Below are positions 14,842 to 23,160 of a stretch of DNA of 64,000 bases, piece by piece (the stretch's first letter is position 1; each line of letters opens with the position of its first letter). Both the position numbers and the translations under genes were made by a program. The notes beneath the pieces are model-generated. The model did no database searches and was not told where the DNA came from. It worked only from the letters and a program-made list of their open reading frames with translations. Source of the stretch: CAIWHR01 sp963811685 (GTDB taxonomy: Bacteria > Pseudomonadota > Gammaproteobacteria > Burkholderiales > Casimicrobiaceae); assembly GCA_963811685.1 (NCBI GenBank), contig CAWESK010000018.1:62001-126000 (forward strand), given 5' to 3'.

Positions 14842-15237
14842 CTACGGAAGTCTTCCCTTCAACTGTTCGGAGAACTTCGCGAGATCGATGACCATCCGCT
14901 CGTGCGTGCCGGCGCCGATCTGTTCAGCTCCGACTTTTGCCTCGATCAGGAATTCGACGCGCCGTCCTTCGCTCTTGATGACTTCCGCGTATGCGTTGAC
15001 GCTCCCGCCGAGCGGGGTAGGTATCCGGTGAACGACATCGACACGGGTGCCCACCGCACTTTCGCCCGCGTCGAGATAAGGCTTGATGGCGTTGAGCGCG
15101 GCATTCTCCATCATCATGATCATGACGGGCGTCGCAAGAACGGGAGGCAACATCGCATCCTTGAAACGATTTGCGAGGTGCTCGGGAGCGACTACAAGGC
15201 TGAACGAGCCTTTGGCGCCATTCGGTATGGATCGCAT
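14842..15237 (-). CDS. Hotdog-fold thioesterase, FlK-like
   Basis: A 131-residue thioesterase of the fluoroacetyl-CoA thioesterase (FlK) family. The sequence LATPVMIMMMENAALNAIKPYL supplies the Thr and Glu, and GTRVDVVHRIPTPLG supplies the His of the family's Thr-Glu-His active site. It would hydrolyse a small acyl-CoA; specificity cannot be read from sequence. It is one of only two intact or near-intact minus-strand genes in the 13-35 kb region. Confidence 0.82.
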   Translation of the reverse strand: MRSIPNGAKGSFSLVVAPEHLANRFKDAMLPPVLATPVMIMMMENAALNAIKPYLDAGESAVGTRVDVVHRIPTPLGGSVNAYAEVIKSEGRRVEFLIEAKVGAEQIGAGTHERMVIDLAKFSEQLKGRLP

Positions 15238-15439
15238 GTGACCTCCAATTGTCGTTCCTCCCGAAAACGGAACTCGGTCGCTATCATCGCAAGTGCAATC
15301 TTACAGTCGGCGCTACTCCCGAGTTCGAGCGATGCACATTCCGTTACGCCACCGGGAACTTGTCAATAGCGGCACTGGCCTAATTCCGGGCGGCTGACGA
15401 AACGAAGGAGCGGAGAGAATATGACGACAAGTCTTCCAA

Positions 15440-15850
15440 ATGGCGAAGGCTGCTTCAGCGAACATCACCAAGCGGATTCGAGAGCTGGGAGATTGGCGAG
15501 GAGAGACTCTGTGCCGTGTCCGTCAGCTCATCCGCGAAGCCGACCCCGACATCCAGGAGGAGTGGAAATGGGAGAAGCCAAAATCCCCCGGAATCCCCGT
15601 CTGGTCCCATGACGGCATCGTCTGCACAGGGGAATCGTACAAGCAGGTCGTGAAGCTCACCTTCGCTCGCGGAGCCTCCATCAAAGATCCGAAAAAGCTC
15701 TTCAATTCCAGCCTGGAAGGGAATACGCGGCGCGCGATCGATCTCCATGAAGGGGAGACGATCAACGAAGCTGCCTTCAGGCAACTCATCCGTGCCGCGG
15801 TGGCGGCCAACGCCGCAGCGCGCGCTCAACGAGCAGCCAAGAAGAAGTGA
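15440..15850 (+). CDS. DUF1801 (YdhG-like) protein
   Basis: A 136-residue protein: ITKRIRELGDWRGETLCRVRQLIREADPDIQEEWKWEKPKSPGIPVWSHDGIVCTGESYKQVVKLTFARGA matches DUF1801, a small alpha-beta fold found in YdhG-type proteins. The tail is a Lys/Ala-rich helix. Function unknown. The 200 bases before it (15238-15439) form a divergent region with the thioesterase gene, and no promoter was identified with confidence. Confidence 0.78.
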   Translation: MAKAASANITKRIRELGDWRGETLCRVRQLIREADPDIQEEWKWEKPKSPGIPVWSHDGIVCTGESYKQVVKLTFARGASIKDPKKLFNSSLEGNTRRAIDLHEGETINEAAFRQLIRAAVAANAAARAQRAAKKK

Positions 15851-15912
15851 GCTTCGGCTCTCACGCACGAGCGGGCGTTCGCGGCGGCAGGAGATATGTT
15901 GGCGTCCGCTTC

Positions 15913-15998
15913 GAGGTGCAACCCGGCTGTCAGCGGAGATCGCTCGTGGACCGGGCTTCGCCCGCGCCGCGGGCCGAAGGTCACTCTTGTTCGTTGTA
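15913..15998 (+). other. Degenerate attC remnant
   Basis: GTGCAACCCGGCTGTCAGCGGAGATCG, a long GC-rich hairpin, then GGTCACTCTTGTTCGTTGTAACC follow the order of an attC site, with substitutions in both outer boxes (GTGCAAC, GTTGTAA). Confidence 0.5.
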
Positions 15999-16093
15999 AC
16001 CTCTCCGAAGTGGTCGGACATGGCCGGGCTTCACTATTTGGCGCAGGCAGCCGTCGACCAAAGCACGACCCTCCGGGGGATGCGCGCACCGCG

Positions 16094-16633
16094 ATGATCA
16101 TCATCGTTCCTTATGACACCGGGTGGCCCGCGATGTTTGTCGCCGAGGCAACGAGCATTCAGGATTCGATGGCGGCGCTTGCGCTCCGCATCGAGCACGT
16201 TGGCTCAACTGCTGTGCCCGGTTTGGCGGCAAAGCCTGTGGTCGACATCCAAGTCTCCGTTTCGTCGCTCGAACGACTCTCGATTTATCTCGAGCCGCTT
16301 GCGCGCGTCGGCTACACCCATTTGCCGTTCGGCGAAGTCGATCGTGTTTACCCATTTTTTCGGAAACCCGATCAATGGCCGAGCACGCACCACATCCACC
16401 TCTGTGTTCTGGGCTCAGACCACGAGCGGCGGCACCTTGCGTTTCGCGACTACCTGCGCGACCATCCTTCAATTGCGCATGAGTACGTTCAACTAAAACG
16501 CAGGCTCGCCGCGGCGAATCAGGGCGCCACTCTTGAATCGCGCGAAGCCTATTCGTTATCCAAGACCTCGTTTGTCTCCGCAGTTGTGCAGCGAGCATTG
16601 GCCGACGGATATCCGTTGCACGCAAGTCGATGA
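16094..16633 (+). CDS. GrpB family (UPF0157) nucleotidyltransferase-fold protein
   Basis: A 179-residue protein: VPYDTGWPAMFVAEATSIQDSM, then IEHVGSTAVPGLAAKPVVDIQVSV is the GrpB signature (H-V-G-S-T-A-V-P-G-L-x-A-K-P-x-x-D), related to the nucleotidyltransferase G-S...D-x-D site. DHERRHLAFRDYLRDHPSIAHEY is the conserved C-terminal helix. ATG 16094 is chosen since homology starts there; the frame is open upstream. The biochemical role of GrpB proteins is unsettled. Confidence 0.85.
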   Translation: MIIIVPYDTGWPAMFVAEATSIQDSMAALALRIEHVGSTAVPGLAAKPVVDIQVSVSSLERLSIYLEPLARVGYTHLPFGEVDRVYPFFRKPDQWPSTHHIHLCVLGSDHERRHLAFRDYLRDHPSIAHEYVQLKRRLAAANQGATLESREAYSLSKTSFVSAVVQRALADGYPLHASR

Positions 16634-16691
16634 CGGTTCGGTGATTGTCAGGACGTGGGGAATTGAAAATCAACATCGTGGAGCGATCTCG

Positions 16692-16919
16692 TTGAAGCGA
16701 TTCGGCATCGGTCTCCTCTATGGCATCGGCGGCTATTTCCTGGTGGCTGTTGCGAGCTATTTTCTGATCCAGGAATTTTCGTCGAATCAGCATGACCGCT
16801 CGGTCGAGGCAGCGATGACGAGCGTATTCTTCCTTGGTCCAATTGGCGGGGTCATTGCCTTCATCGTCGGCGTCATACGTGGTCGCGGTGATGTCGCTGC
16901 ACCGCCTGCAGAGCGCTGA
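16692..16919 (+). CDS. Small two-span membrane protein (75 aa)
   Basis: LKRFGIGLLYGIGGYFLVAVASYFLIQEF and SVFFLGPIGGVIAFIVGVIRGRG are two hydrophobic helices joined by an acidic loop. TTG 16692 with GGAG ten bases upstream is the best start; no ATG is available. No family is recognised. Confidence 0.5.
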   Translation: MKRFGIGLLYGIGGYFLVAVASYFLIQEFSSNQHDRSVEAAMTSVFFLGPIGGVIAFIVGVIRGRGDVAAPPAER

Positions 16920-16941
16920 CGTCATGAGTGCCATGTCATCG

Positions 16942-16990
16942 AAAGGCGTAACCCCACGTTCGAGCCGGACTCGCGTTCGGCGGCCCGCTT
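16942..16990 (+). other. Possible attC left-half remnant
   Basis: GCGTAACCCCACGTTCGAGC followed by CGGACTCG parallels the compact site at 10369-10419 (CACACGTTCAAACTCGGAC). The right box is lost. Confidence 0.35.
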
Positions 16991-17021
16991 GATCCAGTCC
17001 GATACGAGTCAAACTGCAGCC

Positions 17022-17381
17022 ATGCTTACCGCTACCTGCCACTGCGGCGCCGTGCGCCTTGAAATTCCGCGAAAGCCTCGCCAGCTCACGAGCTGCAACT
17101 GCTCGATCTGCCGTCGCTATGGGACGCTTTGGGCGTACTACAAATTCCGCGACGTTGCTGTCCATGCCGAACCTGGAAGCGTCGTGAGCTATTCCTGGGG
17201 CGACAAGAGCCTGAAGTTCGTCCGCTGCGCGACGTGCGGGTGCATCACGCACTGGGAGCCTGTGCAGGTGAAGGAAGACAGCCGGATCGGCGTGAACGTC
17301 CGAAACCTCGAACCCGGTTCCATTGCCTCCGTGCGCGTGCGACACCTCGATGGGGCGTCTACCTGGAAATTCCTGGACTAG
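17022..17381 (+). CDS. GFA family zinc protein
   Basis: A 119-residue GFA protein with ATCHCGAVRLEI, SCNCSICRRYGTLWAYY and VRCATCGCITHWEP, the zinc-binding cysteines in the usual order. ATG 17022 lies immediately before the first motif; the TTG at 16989 is less likely. It is one of four GFA genes in the window. Confidence 0.85.
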   Translation: MLTATCHCGAVRLEIPRKPRQLTSCNCSICRRYGTLWAYYKFRDVAVHAEPGSVVSYSWGDKSLKFVRCATCGCITHWEPVQVKEDSRIGVNVRNLEPGSIASVRVRHLDGASTWKFLD

Positions 17382-17511
17382 ACATTCATCAATCGCCCGG
17401 AGGAGCATGACCGCCGAGGCGACGCTTTCGCCTCATCCGTTTTAGTGTTTGCCACCGCTCGACTACGGCGCTATTGTTGGCGTCCTGCTGCGCCACCTTG
17501 GGGAGAGGCAA

Positions 17512-18204
17512 ATGCAAAGAGCGCCGATGCGAAACGTTCTTGCGATCACTATTGCTGCGATCGCGCTTTTGCTGGGGCAACGTGTTTACGCGACACCCAT
17601 CGCCCATCTCGTCCTCGAGAGCCAACCCGGCGACTATATCGGTCAAGGCTTGGATTTCGATGTTACGTACACTCCAATCAACTCGTCATTCTTTTTCCCC
17701 GAGATACGGAGAACGATCGGCCCGAGCAATGCGCCAGCGGAACTCCTGTTCGTGTTAGGGACCGTGACCGGCGGTCCCGACAATACTTTCGCCCTGCTTT
17801 TCTTCGGGACAGATGGCCTCGGCATTCCCATTCAGCCGGGCTTCTTTCCCGACGCCGAGCGAGCCGACTTCGCGTCACTCGGGCATCCAGGCCTGGACAT
17901 CAGCTTTCAGAATCGCGGCTGCAATATGGTGAGCGGAACGTTCACTATCGACGACGTGGTCTTTTCAGATGCCGCGGCTGCAGCGACGGGGTCGTCGATC
18001 GAACGCTTTTCGGCTTCATTCGAGCAACACTGCGAGGGTTTCACACCTGCCCTCTTCGGCACGTTCTCGTACCGCGCGTTTGGGGCCCCCGAGCCCGGAA
18101 CGTTAATTCTGGTGCTGGGACTCCTTCCATTTTTGCGGCTCTCGCCGGGCGCACACTTTCGGCGACAAACGAAGACGGCGCATGCTCGATCGAGCGGTCG
18201 CTGA
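17512..18204 (+). CDS. PEP-CTERM sorted exported protein
   Basis: A 230-residue secreted protein. Signal peptide RNVLAITIAAIALLLGQRVYA is followed by a beta-rich body and a C-terminal APEPGTLILVLGLLPFLRLS plus basic tail, the PEP-CTERM signal processed by exosortase. The hydrophobic segment and arginines are slightly atypical. ATG 17512 has GGGAGAGG just upstream. Such proteins are linked to extracellular polysaccharide in Betaproteobacteria. No exosortase gene is in this window. Confidence 0.78.
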   Translation: MQRAPMRNVLAITIAAIALLLGQRVYATPIAHLVLESQPGDYIGQGLDFDVTYTPINSSFFFPEIRRTIGPSNAPAELLFVLGTVTGGPDNTFALLFFGTDGLGIPIQPGFFPDAERADFASLGHPGLDISFQNRGCNMVSGTFTIDDVVFSDAAAAATGSSIERFSASFEQHCEGFTPALFGTFSYRAFGAPEPGTLILVLGLLPFLRLSPGAHFRRQTKTAHARSSGR

Positions 18205-18262
18205 TCTCTCGCTCGACGGTGACGCGTTGCCGCGCCGGCGCGCCGTCCCCAAGGCGTAATCC

Positions 18263-19072
18263 ATGGCGAGCCTGGATGCACACTATTCAGCCCGCGATAT
18301 CGAGGCGCGGATTCTGGAGGCGGTCCGCGCGGCCGGACTGAATCCCGCGCAACGCCTGGCGCCCGACGAGCTCGCGGCGCTCGACCATTTCCACACAGGT
18401 GGACTGCGCGCTTCACACGAGCTGGCGGAGCTGGCGGGGATTCGCGCCGAAGATCGCGTGCTCGACATCGGCGCCGGCTTGGCCGGTCCCGCCCGGATGC
18501 TCGCTTCGACGCTCGGCTGCCGAGTCGACTGCATCGAAATGTCGTCCGATTTCTGCGCGGGTGCAGTGCTGCTGAATCGGCTGACCGGCCTTGCCGACAG
18601 GATCGAAGTACATAAAGCCAGCGCTCTCGCCCTTCCGTTTCCCGACGATTCGTTTGATGTCGCCTGGATGCAGAATGTCGGCATGAACATCGCGGACAAG
18701 CGGAAGCTTTACGGGGAGGTCCACCGAGTCCTCAAGCCGGGCGGCCGGTTCGCTTTCCAGGAGATCGCCGCAGGAAATGCCGCGACGTCCTACTTTCCCC
18801 TTCCGTGGGCCACCGACCCGGCCGACAGCTTCCTTGTTTCCGTTGAAGAGATGCGATCGCTTCTCGGCGACAGCGGATTCGTCGCCGAACTCCTGGAGGA
18901 CGTCAGTGATGCGCATTTGCGCGCGCCGGCTGCAAGCGCCAAGCCCGCCGCTCCCGGACAGCTGGGCTTGGCGGTGTTCGTCGACAATCTCGCGCAAAAG
19001 GCCGCGAACGCGCGGCGCAGCCTGGAGGAGGGCCGGATCCGGCTCGTCAGAGGCCTCTTCCGGGTGAAATAG
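18263..19072 (+). CDS. Class I SAM-dependent methyltransferase
   Basis: A 269-residue protein. Motif I is VLDIGAGLAGPARMLAS, with the acidic residue of motif II in VDCIEMSSD and motif IV in DDSFDVAWMQNVGMNI. RVLKPGGRFAFQEIAAG is the post-core strand. The central arrangement resembles sterol/phosphoethanolamine-type small-molecule methyltransferases. Substrate not assignable. It starts 58 bases after the PEP-CTERM gene. Confidence 0.85.
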   Translation: MASLDAHYSARDIEARILEAVRAAGLNPAQRLAPDELAALDHFHTGGLRASHELAELAGIRAEDRVLDIGAGLAGPARMLASTLGCRVDCIEMSSDFCAGAVLLNRLTGLADRIEVHKASALALPFPDDSFDVAWMQNVGMNIADKRKLYGEVHRVLKPGGRFAFQEIAAGNAATSYFPLPWATDPADSFLVSVEEMRSLLGDSGFVAELLEDVSDAHLRAPAASAKPAAPGQLGLAVFVDNLAQKAANARRSLEEGRIRLVRGLFRVK

Positions 19073-19097
19073 TCGTCGGTCGCCTTGGTTTGTCATC
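19072..19097 (+). other. Possible attC right-half remnant
   Basis: GTCGGTCGCCTTGGTTTGTC lines up with the right half of attC 1 (GCCGGTCGCCTTAGTTCGTTAGGC). If real, cassette-derived sequence extends to at least 19.1 kb. Confidence 0.4.
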
Positions 19098-19113
19098 TTC
19101 GAAGGACTGCCGC

Positions 19114-19638
19114 ATGAAGAGCATCGCTGCGAGGTTGTTGACTGCCTTGTCGGCCGCGTTCATTGCAACGGCGTGCGGCGATGCTCCGTCCCCGACGAAA
19201 GGTGAATCGCTCAAGAATGACAACCTGGTCGGCGCCTGGCGCGCGCACATTCGCTTCAAAGGGGGTGCGCTGGCGGAAATAAAAGACCTCGAATTCATGT
19301 ACGTGTTCAATGCCGGAGGCACGATGACCGAGTCTTCCAACTATGACGGGGCGCCGCCCGTTCCACCCGCCTACGGGACATGGAGGAACAGCGGTCCGCG
19401 CCAATTCGAGGCCAGGTACGAGTTCTTCGTTACCAAGGCCCCCGGAACGTTCGAAGACATCACGAAAGGCGGCGGCTGGCTGCCAAACGGACACGGCGTG
19501 CTCACCGAGAAGCTCACGCTGTCCGAGGATGGCAGATCGTACAAGTCGGCGATCGTCTACGCCGCATTCGACCCAGCGGGAAAGCCGGTCGAAGGCGGCG
19601 GCGAAGGCACTGCAGAGGGTATCAGGATGGGGCTTTAG
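19114..19638 (+). CDS. Putative lipoprotein
   Basis: A 174-residue exported protein. The signal peptide ends in FIATAC-GD, a lipobox-like site, so the Cys would be lipidated. The body has LVGAWRAHIRFKGG, YVFNAGGTMTESSNYD and AYGTWRNSGPRQFEARYEFF, a lipocalin-like beta pattern. No specific family is assigned. ATG 19114 begins the signal peptide. Confidence 0.65.
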   Translation: MKSIAARLLTALSAAFIATACGDAPSPTKGESLKNDNLVGAWRAHIRFKGGALAEIKDLEFMYVFNAGGTMTESSNYDGAPPVPPAYGTWRNSGPRQFEARYEFFVTKAPGTFEDITKGGGWLPNGHGVLTEKLTLSEDGRSYKSAIVYAAFDPAGKPVEGGGEGTAEGIRMGL

Positions 19639-19691
19639 GTACGCCGTAAGCCGCCGTCCACGGGCTACCCATTGTCCAAAAGGAGACTACG

Positions 19692-20084
19692 ATGAAGCCG
19701 GAGCTGATGTACCTGGTTTGGGTCACCATTCTCACCGCCATAATCTGGGTTCCGTATGTTCTCGATCGGATGACCGTTTGGGGTCTGACGGATACCGTCG
19801 GGTATCCGGAAACCCCGAAACCGCAGTCCCCCTGGGCGCGGCGCATGAAGGCAGCGCATGCGAATGCCGTCGAAAATCTCGTCGTATTCGCATCGTTGGT
19901 GCTCGTGGCCAACGCCGTCGGAGTCAGCACCGGCGCAACGGTGTTTGCCGCATCTCTTTATTTCTGGGCGCGCCTGGTCCACGTTCTCGCCTACACCTTC
20001 GCCCTGCCTTGGGTTCGCACGCTCGCGTTCGCGGGCGGCTTCGTCGCCCAAGCCATTTTTGCGTGGCAACTCGTCTCGCATTGA
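19692..20084 (+). CDS. MAPEG family membrane protein
   Basis: A 130-residue four-helix inner-membrane protein with NAVENLVVFASLVLVANAVG and YFWARLVHVLAYTFALPWVRTLAF, the E-N-x-x-x-F and R-x-x-H-x-x-x-Y motifs of MAPEG proteins (membrane glutathione-transferase relatives). A clear site AGGAG precedes the ATG. Enzymatic activity of bacterial members is mostly untested. Confidence 0.85.
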   Translation: MKPELMYLVWVTILTAIIWVPYVLDRMTVWGLTDTVGYPETPKPQSPWARRMKAAHANAVENLVVFASLVLVANAVGVSTGATVFAASLYFWARLVHVLAYTFALPWVRTLAFAGGFVAQAIFAWQLVSH

Positions 20085-20185
20085 GGTGGTTGCCGCGTGC
20101 CCGGGTCCATTCGCTTTGGTGCCGCGTTGGCTGCGTGCCATTGCTGGAGCGGCGCAGCACGCGAGGGATAGCGGCGAGAACGCGA

Positions 20186-20494
20186 ATGACGAGCCTCGAT
20201 AATTTGCGAAGGCCCGACCGGTGGATGAGCATCGCGACCGTCATCCTTCTGGTCGGCTATCTCGCGGTCGCGGTGTACGCGCTCCTGTCGCCTTCGGACG
20301 ATCCGCAGCGGGGAATGGCGAACGGGTTCATCATCTTCGTGGCGTTGATCCTCCTGACTTTTGGCGCCGCTCTCTGGTTCGGAGTCGCGCGCAATCATCC
20401 CTGGGTGATACGCAGCGTATTCGTCGTTACCGTCTTGCCTGCGATCAGCCAGGTTGCGCAGACGATTTACCTGTTCCTGCATCATGCACAGTAG
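20186..20494 (+). CDS. Three-span membrane protein, unknown function
   Basis: A 102-residue protein with helices at about residues 15-36, 47-67 and 75-98 and charged ends. No family motif. The ATG lies about 100 bases after the MAPEG gene, so the two could share a transcript. Confidence 0.55.
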   Translation: MTSLDNLRRPDRWMSIATVILLVGYLAVAVYALLSPSDDPQRGMANGFIIFVALILLTFGAALWFGVARNHPWVIRSVFVVTVLPAISQVAQTIYLFLHHAQ

Positions 20495-20613
20495 CTGCCG
20501 CATCCGTCGATTGTCATGAGCACACGAGCTGCTGTTAGCGCATCCCGTCACGCTCGCTCGCGCCAGCGCGCAAGCTCTTCCGGTCCGCCTCGTAACCTAT
20601 CAGGGTGTTCGCA

Positions 20614-21192
20614 ATGGCTACGGTACGCAACGGCAACAAAGGAATTCTGCTCGTCGTCGACGTTCAGGCCGGCGTGCTGCGCGAGGCGTGGGATGCGCCG
20701 CGGATCATCACGAATGTCGCGCGCGCCGTCGAGCGCGCCCGCGCCAGCGGTGTGCCCGTGGTATGGGTGCAGCACTCGGACAACGATTTGCCCCGCGGCA
20801 GCGCGGAGTGGCAGTGGGTGCCGCAATTGACTCCCGCGAACGATGAGCCGGTGATCCACAAGCAGTTCAACTCATCCTTCGAGCAGACTACGCTTGACGA
20901 GGAGCTCGCCAGGCTTGGCGCGACCCATATCGCTCTCGCCGGAGCTGCAACGAACTGGTGCATCCGTGCCACCGCGTATGGCGCACTCGACCGCGGCTAC
21001 GACCTGACGCTCATCAAGGACGCCCATACGACCGAAACAATGGAACTCAAGAACGGCACAAGGATCGAAGCCGCGGGCGTCGTCGACGATCTCAACATCG
21101 CCATGACCTGGCTCACCTATCCTGGCCGTACCAACGGGACCGCGACGGCCGAGGAGGTCGACTTCGTTTCCCCGCCGGTGCGTGCCAGCTAG
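20614..21192 (+). CDS. Isochorismatase-like cysteine hydrolase
   Basis: A 192-residue member of the isochorismatase/nicotinamidase superfamily. The triad is visible: Asp in LLVVDVQAG, Lys in HKQFNSSFEQT and Cys in AGAATNWCIRATAYGAL, preceded by the non-proline cis-peptide segment. It would hydrolyse an amide or vinyl ether; the substrate is unknown. ATG 20614 is preferred to the upstream GTG 20605. Confidence 0.85.
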   Translation: MATVRNGNKGILLVVDVQAGVLREAWDAPRIITNVARAVERARASGVPVVWVQHSDNDLPRGSAEWQWVPQLTPANDEPVIHKQFNSSFEQTTLDEELARLGATHIALAGAATNWCIRATAYGALDRGYDLTLIKDAHTTETMELKNGTRIEAAGVVDDLNIAMTWLTYPGRTNGTATAEEVDFVSPPVRAS

Positions 21193-21222
21193 CAGACTCG
21201 GGACGTGCCCCAGGGACATCGC

Positions 21223-21465
21223 ATGCACTCGCCGCTCCTCGATTCGGTTCTGACGTGTCCACACTGCGGGCTCGCGGCTGCCGAGGTGATGCCGATCGAC
21301 GCCTGCGTCTTTTTCTACGAATGCACGCGCTGCAAGACCTTGCTGCGGCCGAAGGCCGGCGATTGCTGCGTGTTCTGCTCGTATGGCTCGGTCAAATGCC
21401 CGCCGATGCAGCAATCGGAGGGCTGCTGTGCCGACCCCGTGAGCGCCATCAAGACGGACGGATGA
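21223..21465 (+). CDS. Small cysteine-rich zinc-ribbon-like protein
   Basis: An 80-residue protein with three cysteine pairs: LTCPHCGLAAAEVMP, YECTRCKTLLRPKAGDCCVFCSYGSVKCPPMQ. The motif GDCCVFCSYG occurs in conserved small proteins often associated with metal handling. The cysteines likely bind zinc or another soft metal. ATG 21223 is chosen; GTG 21205 would add six residues. Confidence 0.68.
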   Translation: MHSPLLDSVLTCPHCGLAAAEVMPIDACVFFYECTRCKTLLRPKAGDCCVFCSYGSVKCPPMQQSEGCCADPVSAIKTDG

Positions 21466-21531
21466 CCGTACGGACCGGAGGCCCCGCGATGCAAGGTCCG
21501 GCGACTGTCCACCATGCGAGCAGGCGGTGAG

Positions 21532-22053
21532 ATGACGCAATTCTCGCTGGTATCGTATTGGCATCTCGACGCGTCGATCGAGCGCGTCTGGGACGCGCTC
21601 ATCGCCGTGGACGACTGGCCGCGCTGGTGGCGCTACGTGCACGCGGTGATTACGCTCGAGAAGGGCGACAGCGAAGGATTGGGCTCGCTGCGGCGCTACA
21701 CCTGGTCCAGCCGATTGCCGTACCGGCTGTCCTTCGACATGAGAACAACGGCGCTAAGACGCCCCGAGCGCGTGGAAGGAGTCGCGGCAGGCGATCTCAA
21801 GGGGACCGGACGCTGGACGCTTCGTGCGCTCGGCAACGCGTCGTGCGTCCGCTATGAATGGACGGTGAGCGTCGAGAAGCCCTGGATGACCCTTCTCAGC
21901 CCGTTGTTGGCGCCTCTGTACGAATGGAATCACAATCAGGTGATGGACGAGGGCGGCCGCGGACTCGCCCGTCGTCTCGGCGTCGCGTTGCTGCCGTTCG
22001 CGCAGTGTTCCGACATGTTCAACGACGACGCCGATCGAAGCGGGAAGCGATGA
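21532..22053 (+). CDS. SRPBCC (START/polyketide cyclase-like) family protein
   Basis: A 173-residue helix-grip protein: FSLVSYWHLDASIERVWDALIAVDDWPRWWRYV is the classic SRPBCC opening, followed by strands RRYTWSSRLPYRLSF and CVRYEWTVSVEKPWM and the long C-terminal helix HNQVMDEGGRGLARRLG. It probably binds a hydrophobic small ligand. Its stop TGA overlaps the ATG of the next gene (ATGA), so the two are translationally coupled. Confidence 0.82.
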   Translation: MTQFSLVSYWHLDASIERVWDALIAVDDWPRWWRYVHAVITLEKGDSEGLGSLRRYTWSSRLPYRLSFDMRTTALRRPERVEGVAAGDLKGTGRWTLRALGNASCVRYEWTVSVEKPWMTLLSPLLAPLYEWNHNQVMDEGGRGLARRLGVALLPFAQCSDMFNDDADRSGKR

Positions 22054-22493
22054 TGCTGATACGCGGGCAATGCCATTGCGGCAACGTCGCCTTCGAGCTC
22101 GAATGGGACGGCGAGCCACCGGAAATTCCGGCACGCGCGTGCGGGTGCTCGTTCTGTGTCAAGCACGGCGGCGTCTGGACGTCGAGTCCGCGCGCCACGC
22201 TGGCGGTCACGGTGCACAAGCCCGAGGCCGTGTCGAAGTATGCATTCGGAACCCGGACCGCGACGTTCCATGTCTGCGCTTGCTGCGGCGTCGTTCCGCT
22301 GGTCACGAGCGAGATCGAGAATCACGTCTACGCCGTGGTCAATGTAAACGCGCTCGAGAACGTGGACCCGGCGTGGTTGCGGCGGGCCGCCGCGAGCTTC
22401 GAAGGCGAAGATGTCGAATCGCGACTCGCGCGAAGGAAACGGAACTGGATCGCGAAGGTTCGCTTCGCGGACCCGGGCGCCGGATCGAAATGA
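22050..22493 (+). CDS. GFA family zinc protein
   Basis: A 147-residue GFA-like protein with RGQCHCGNVAFELEW, ACGCSFCVKHGGVWTS and FHVCACCGVVPLV. Two consecutive ATG codons are possible; the first overlaps the stop of the upstream SRPBCC gene. It shares cysteine layout with the other GFA genes but has a longer C-terminal helix. Confidence 0.82.
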   Translation: MMLIRGQCHCGNVAFELEWDGEPPEIPARACGCSFCVKHGGVWTSSPRATLAVTVHKPEAVSKYAFGTRTATFHVCACCGVVPLVTSEIENHVYAVVNVNALENVDPAWLRRAAASFEGEDVESRLARRKRNWIAKVRFADPGAGSK

Positions 22494-22505
22494 AGGAGCT
22501 TTGCC

Positions 22506-22886
22506 ATGGATCAGCCACAAGCGCACCCGTATGCGACCTATCTCGACATCCGCTATCCGCCGCTCGATCTCGTCGACGTGCCGGCGCTGGTCGCCGCCTG
22601 CACCGACCGCTGGTACAACCAGACGCTTTGCCAGGTGAACGGCTCCGTGGCGCGCCTCGGCGTCATGCAGGGCGAATACCATTGGCACAAGCATGACAAC
22701 GACGACGAGTTCTTCTTCGTGCTCGACGGACGTTTCTTCATCGATCTTGCCGATCGCTCGGTCGAGCTTGCGCGCTGGCAGGGATTCGTCGTCCCGAAAG
22801 GCATTGTCCACCGGACGCGGGCGCCGGAACGCGCGGTCATCCTGATGGTGGAAAACGCCGGCATCGTGCCGACGGGCGACGCGTGA
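22506..22886 (+). CDS. Cupin-domain protein
   Basis: A 126-residue single cupin: GEYHWHKHDNDDEFFFVLDGRFFIDL is motif 1 (HxHK...E) and FVVPKGIVHRTRAPE is motif 2. It lies 12 bases after the GFA gene with AAGGAG upstream, so an operon SRPBCC-GFA-cupin is likely. Reaction unknown. Confidence 0.82.
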   Translation: MDQPQAHPYATYLDIRYPPLDLVDVPALVAACTDRWYNQTLCQVNGSVARLGVMQGEYHWHKHDNDDEFFFVLDGRFFIDLADRSVELARWQGFVVPKGIVHRTRAPERAVILMVENAGIVPTGDA

Positions 22887-22896
22887 CGGCGCGTTC

Positions 22897-23082
22897 ATGC
22901 GCCGCCGCAACGAGCGCGGGCGACCGTCGGTCAAGATCGGCGCGTCGGAGCGGAGCGCGGGGCTGAGCGTTGCGGGGCCCACGAATACCCGCGATACCTA
23001 CATCGTCATCGAGGCGAACGGCACGACGTCCTCGATGCGGATGCGAAACGAAGACGGCCGGGAGCAGATCATCAAGCCCTGA
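22897..23082 (+). CDS. Hypothetical small protein (61 aa)
   Basis: An open frame of 61 residues, very basic at its N-terminus, with NTRDTYIVIEANGTTSSMRM at the C-terminal half, which looks like a short beta hairpin. No homology recognised. It could be a real small gene or a remnant between the cupin and GFA genes. Confidence 0.3.
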   Translation: MRRRNERGRPSVKIGASERSAGLSVAGPTNTRDTYIVIEANGTTSSMRMRNEDGREQIIKP

Positions 23083-23160
23083 TCGGCGGTCCGCCGAAAT
23101 CGCTACAATACGGATCACCGTTGCGCGCGATCGCGCGCCGACTCGTAAAGGAGGCGTGAA

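Noticed and set aside
16101..17408. 435-codon minus-strand frame
   Set aside because: It covers GrpB and GFA genes on the plus strand that have clear family motifs; the minus product has none.
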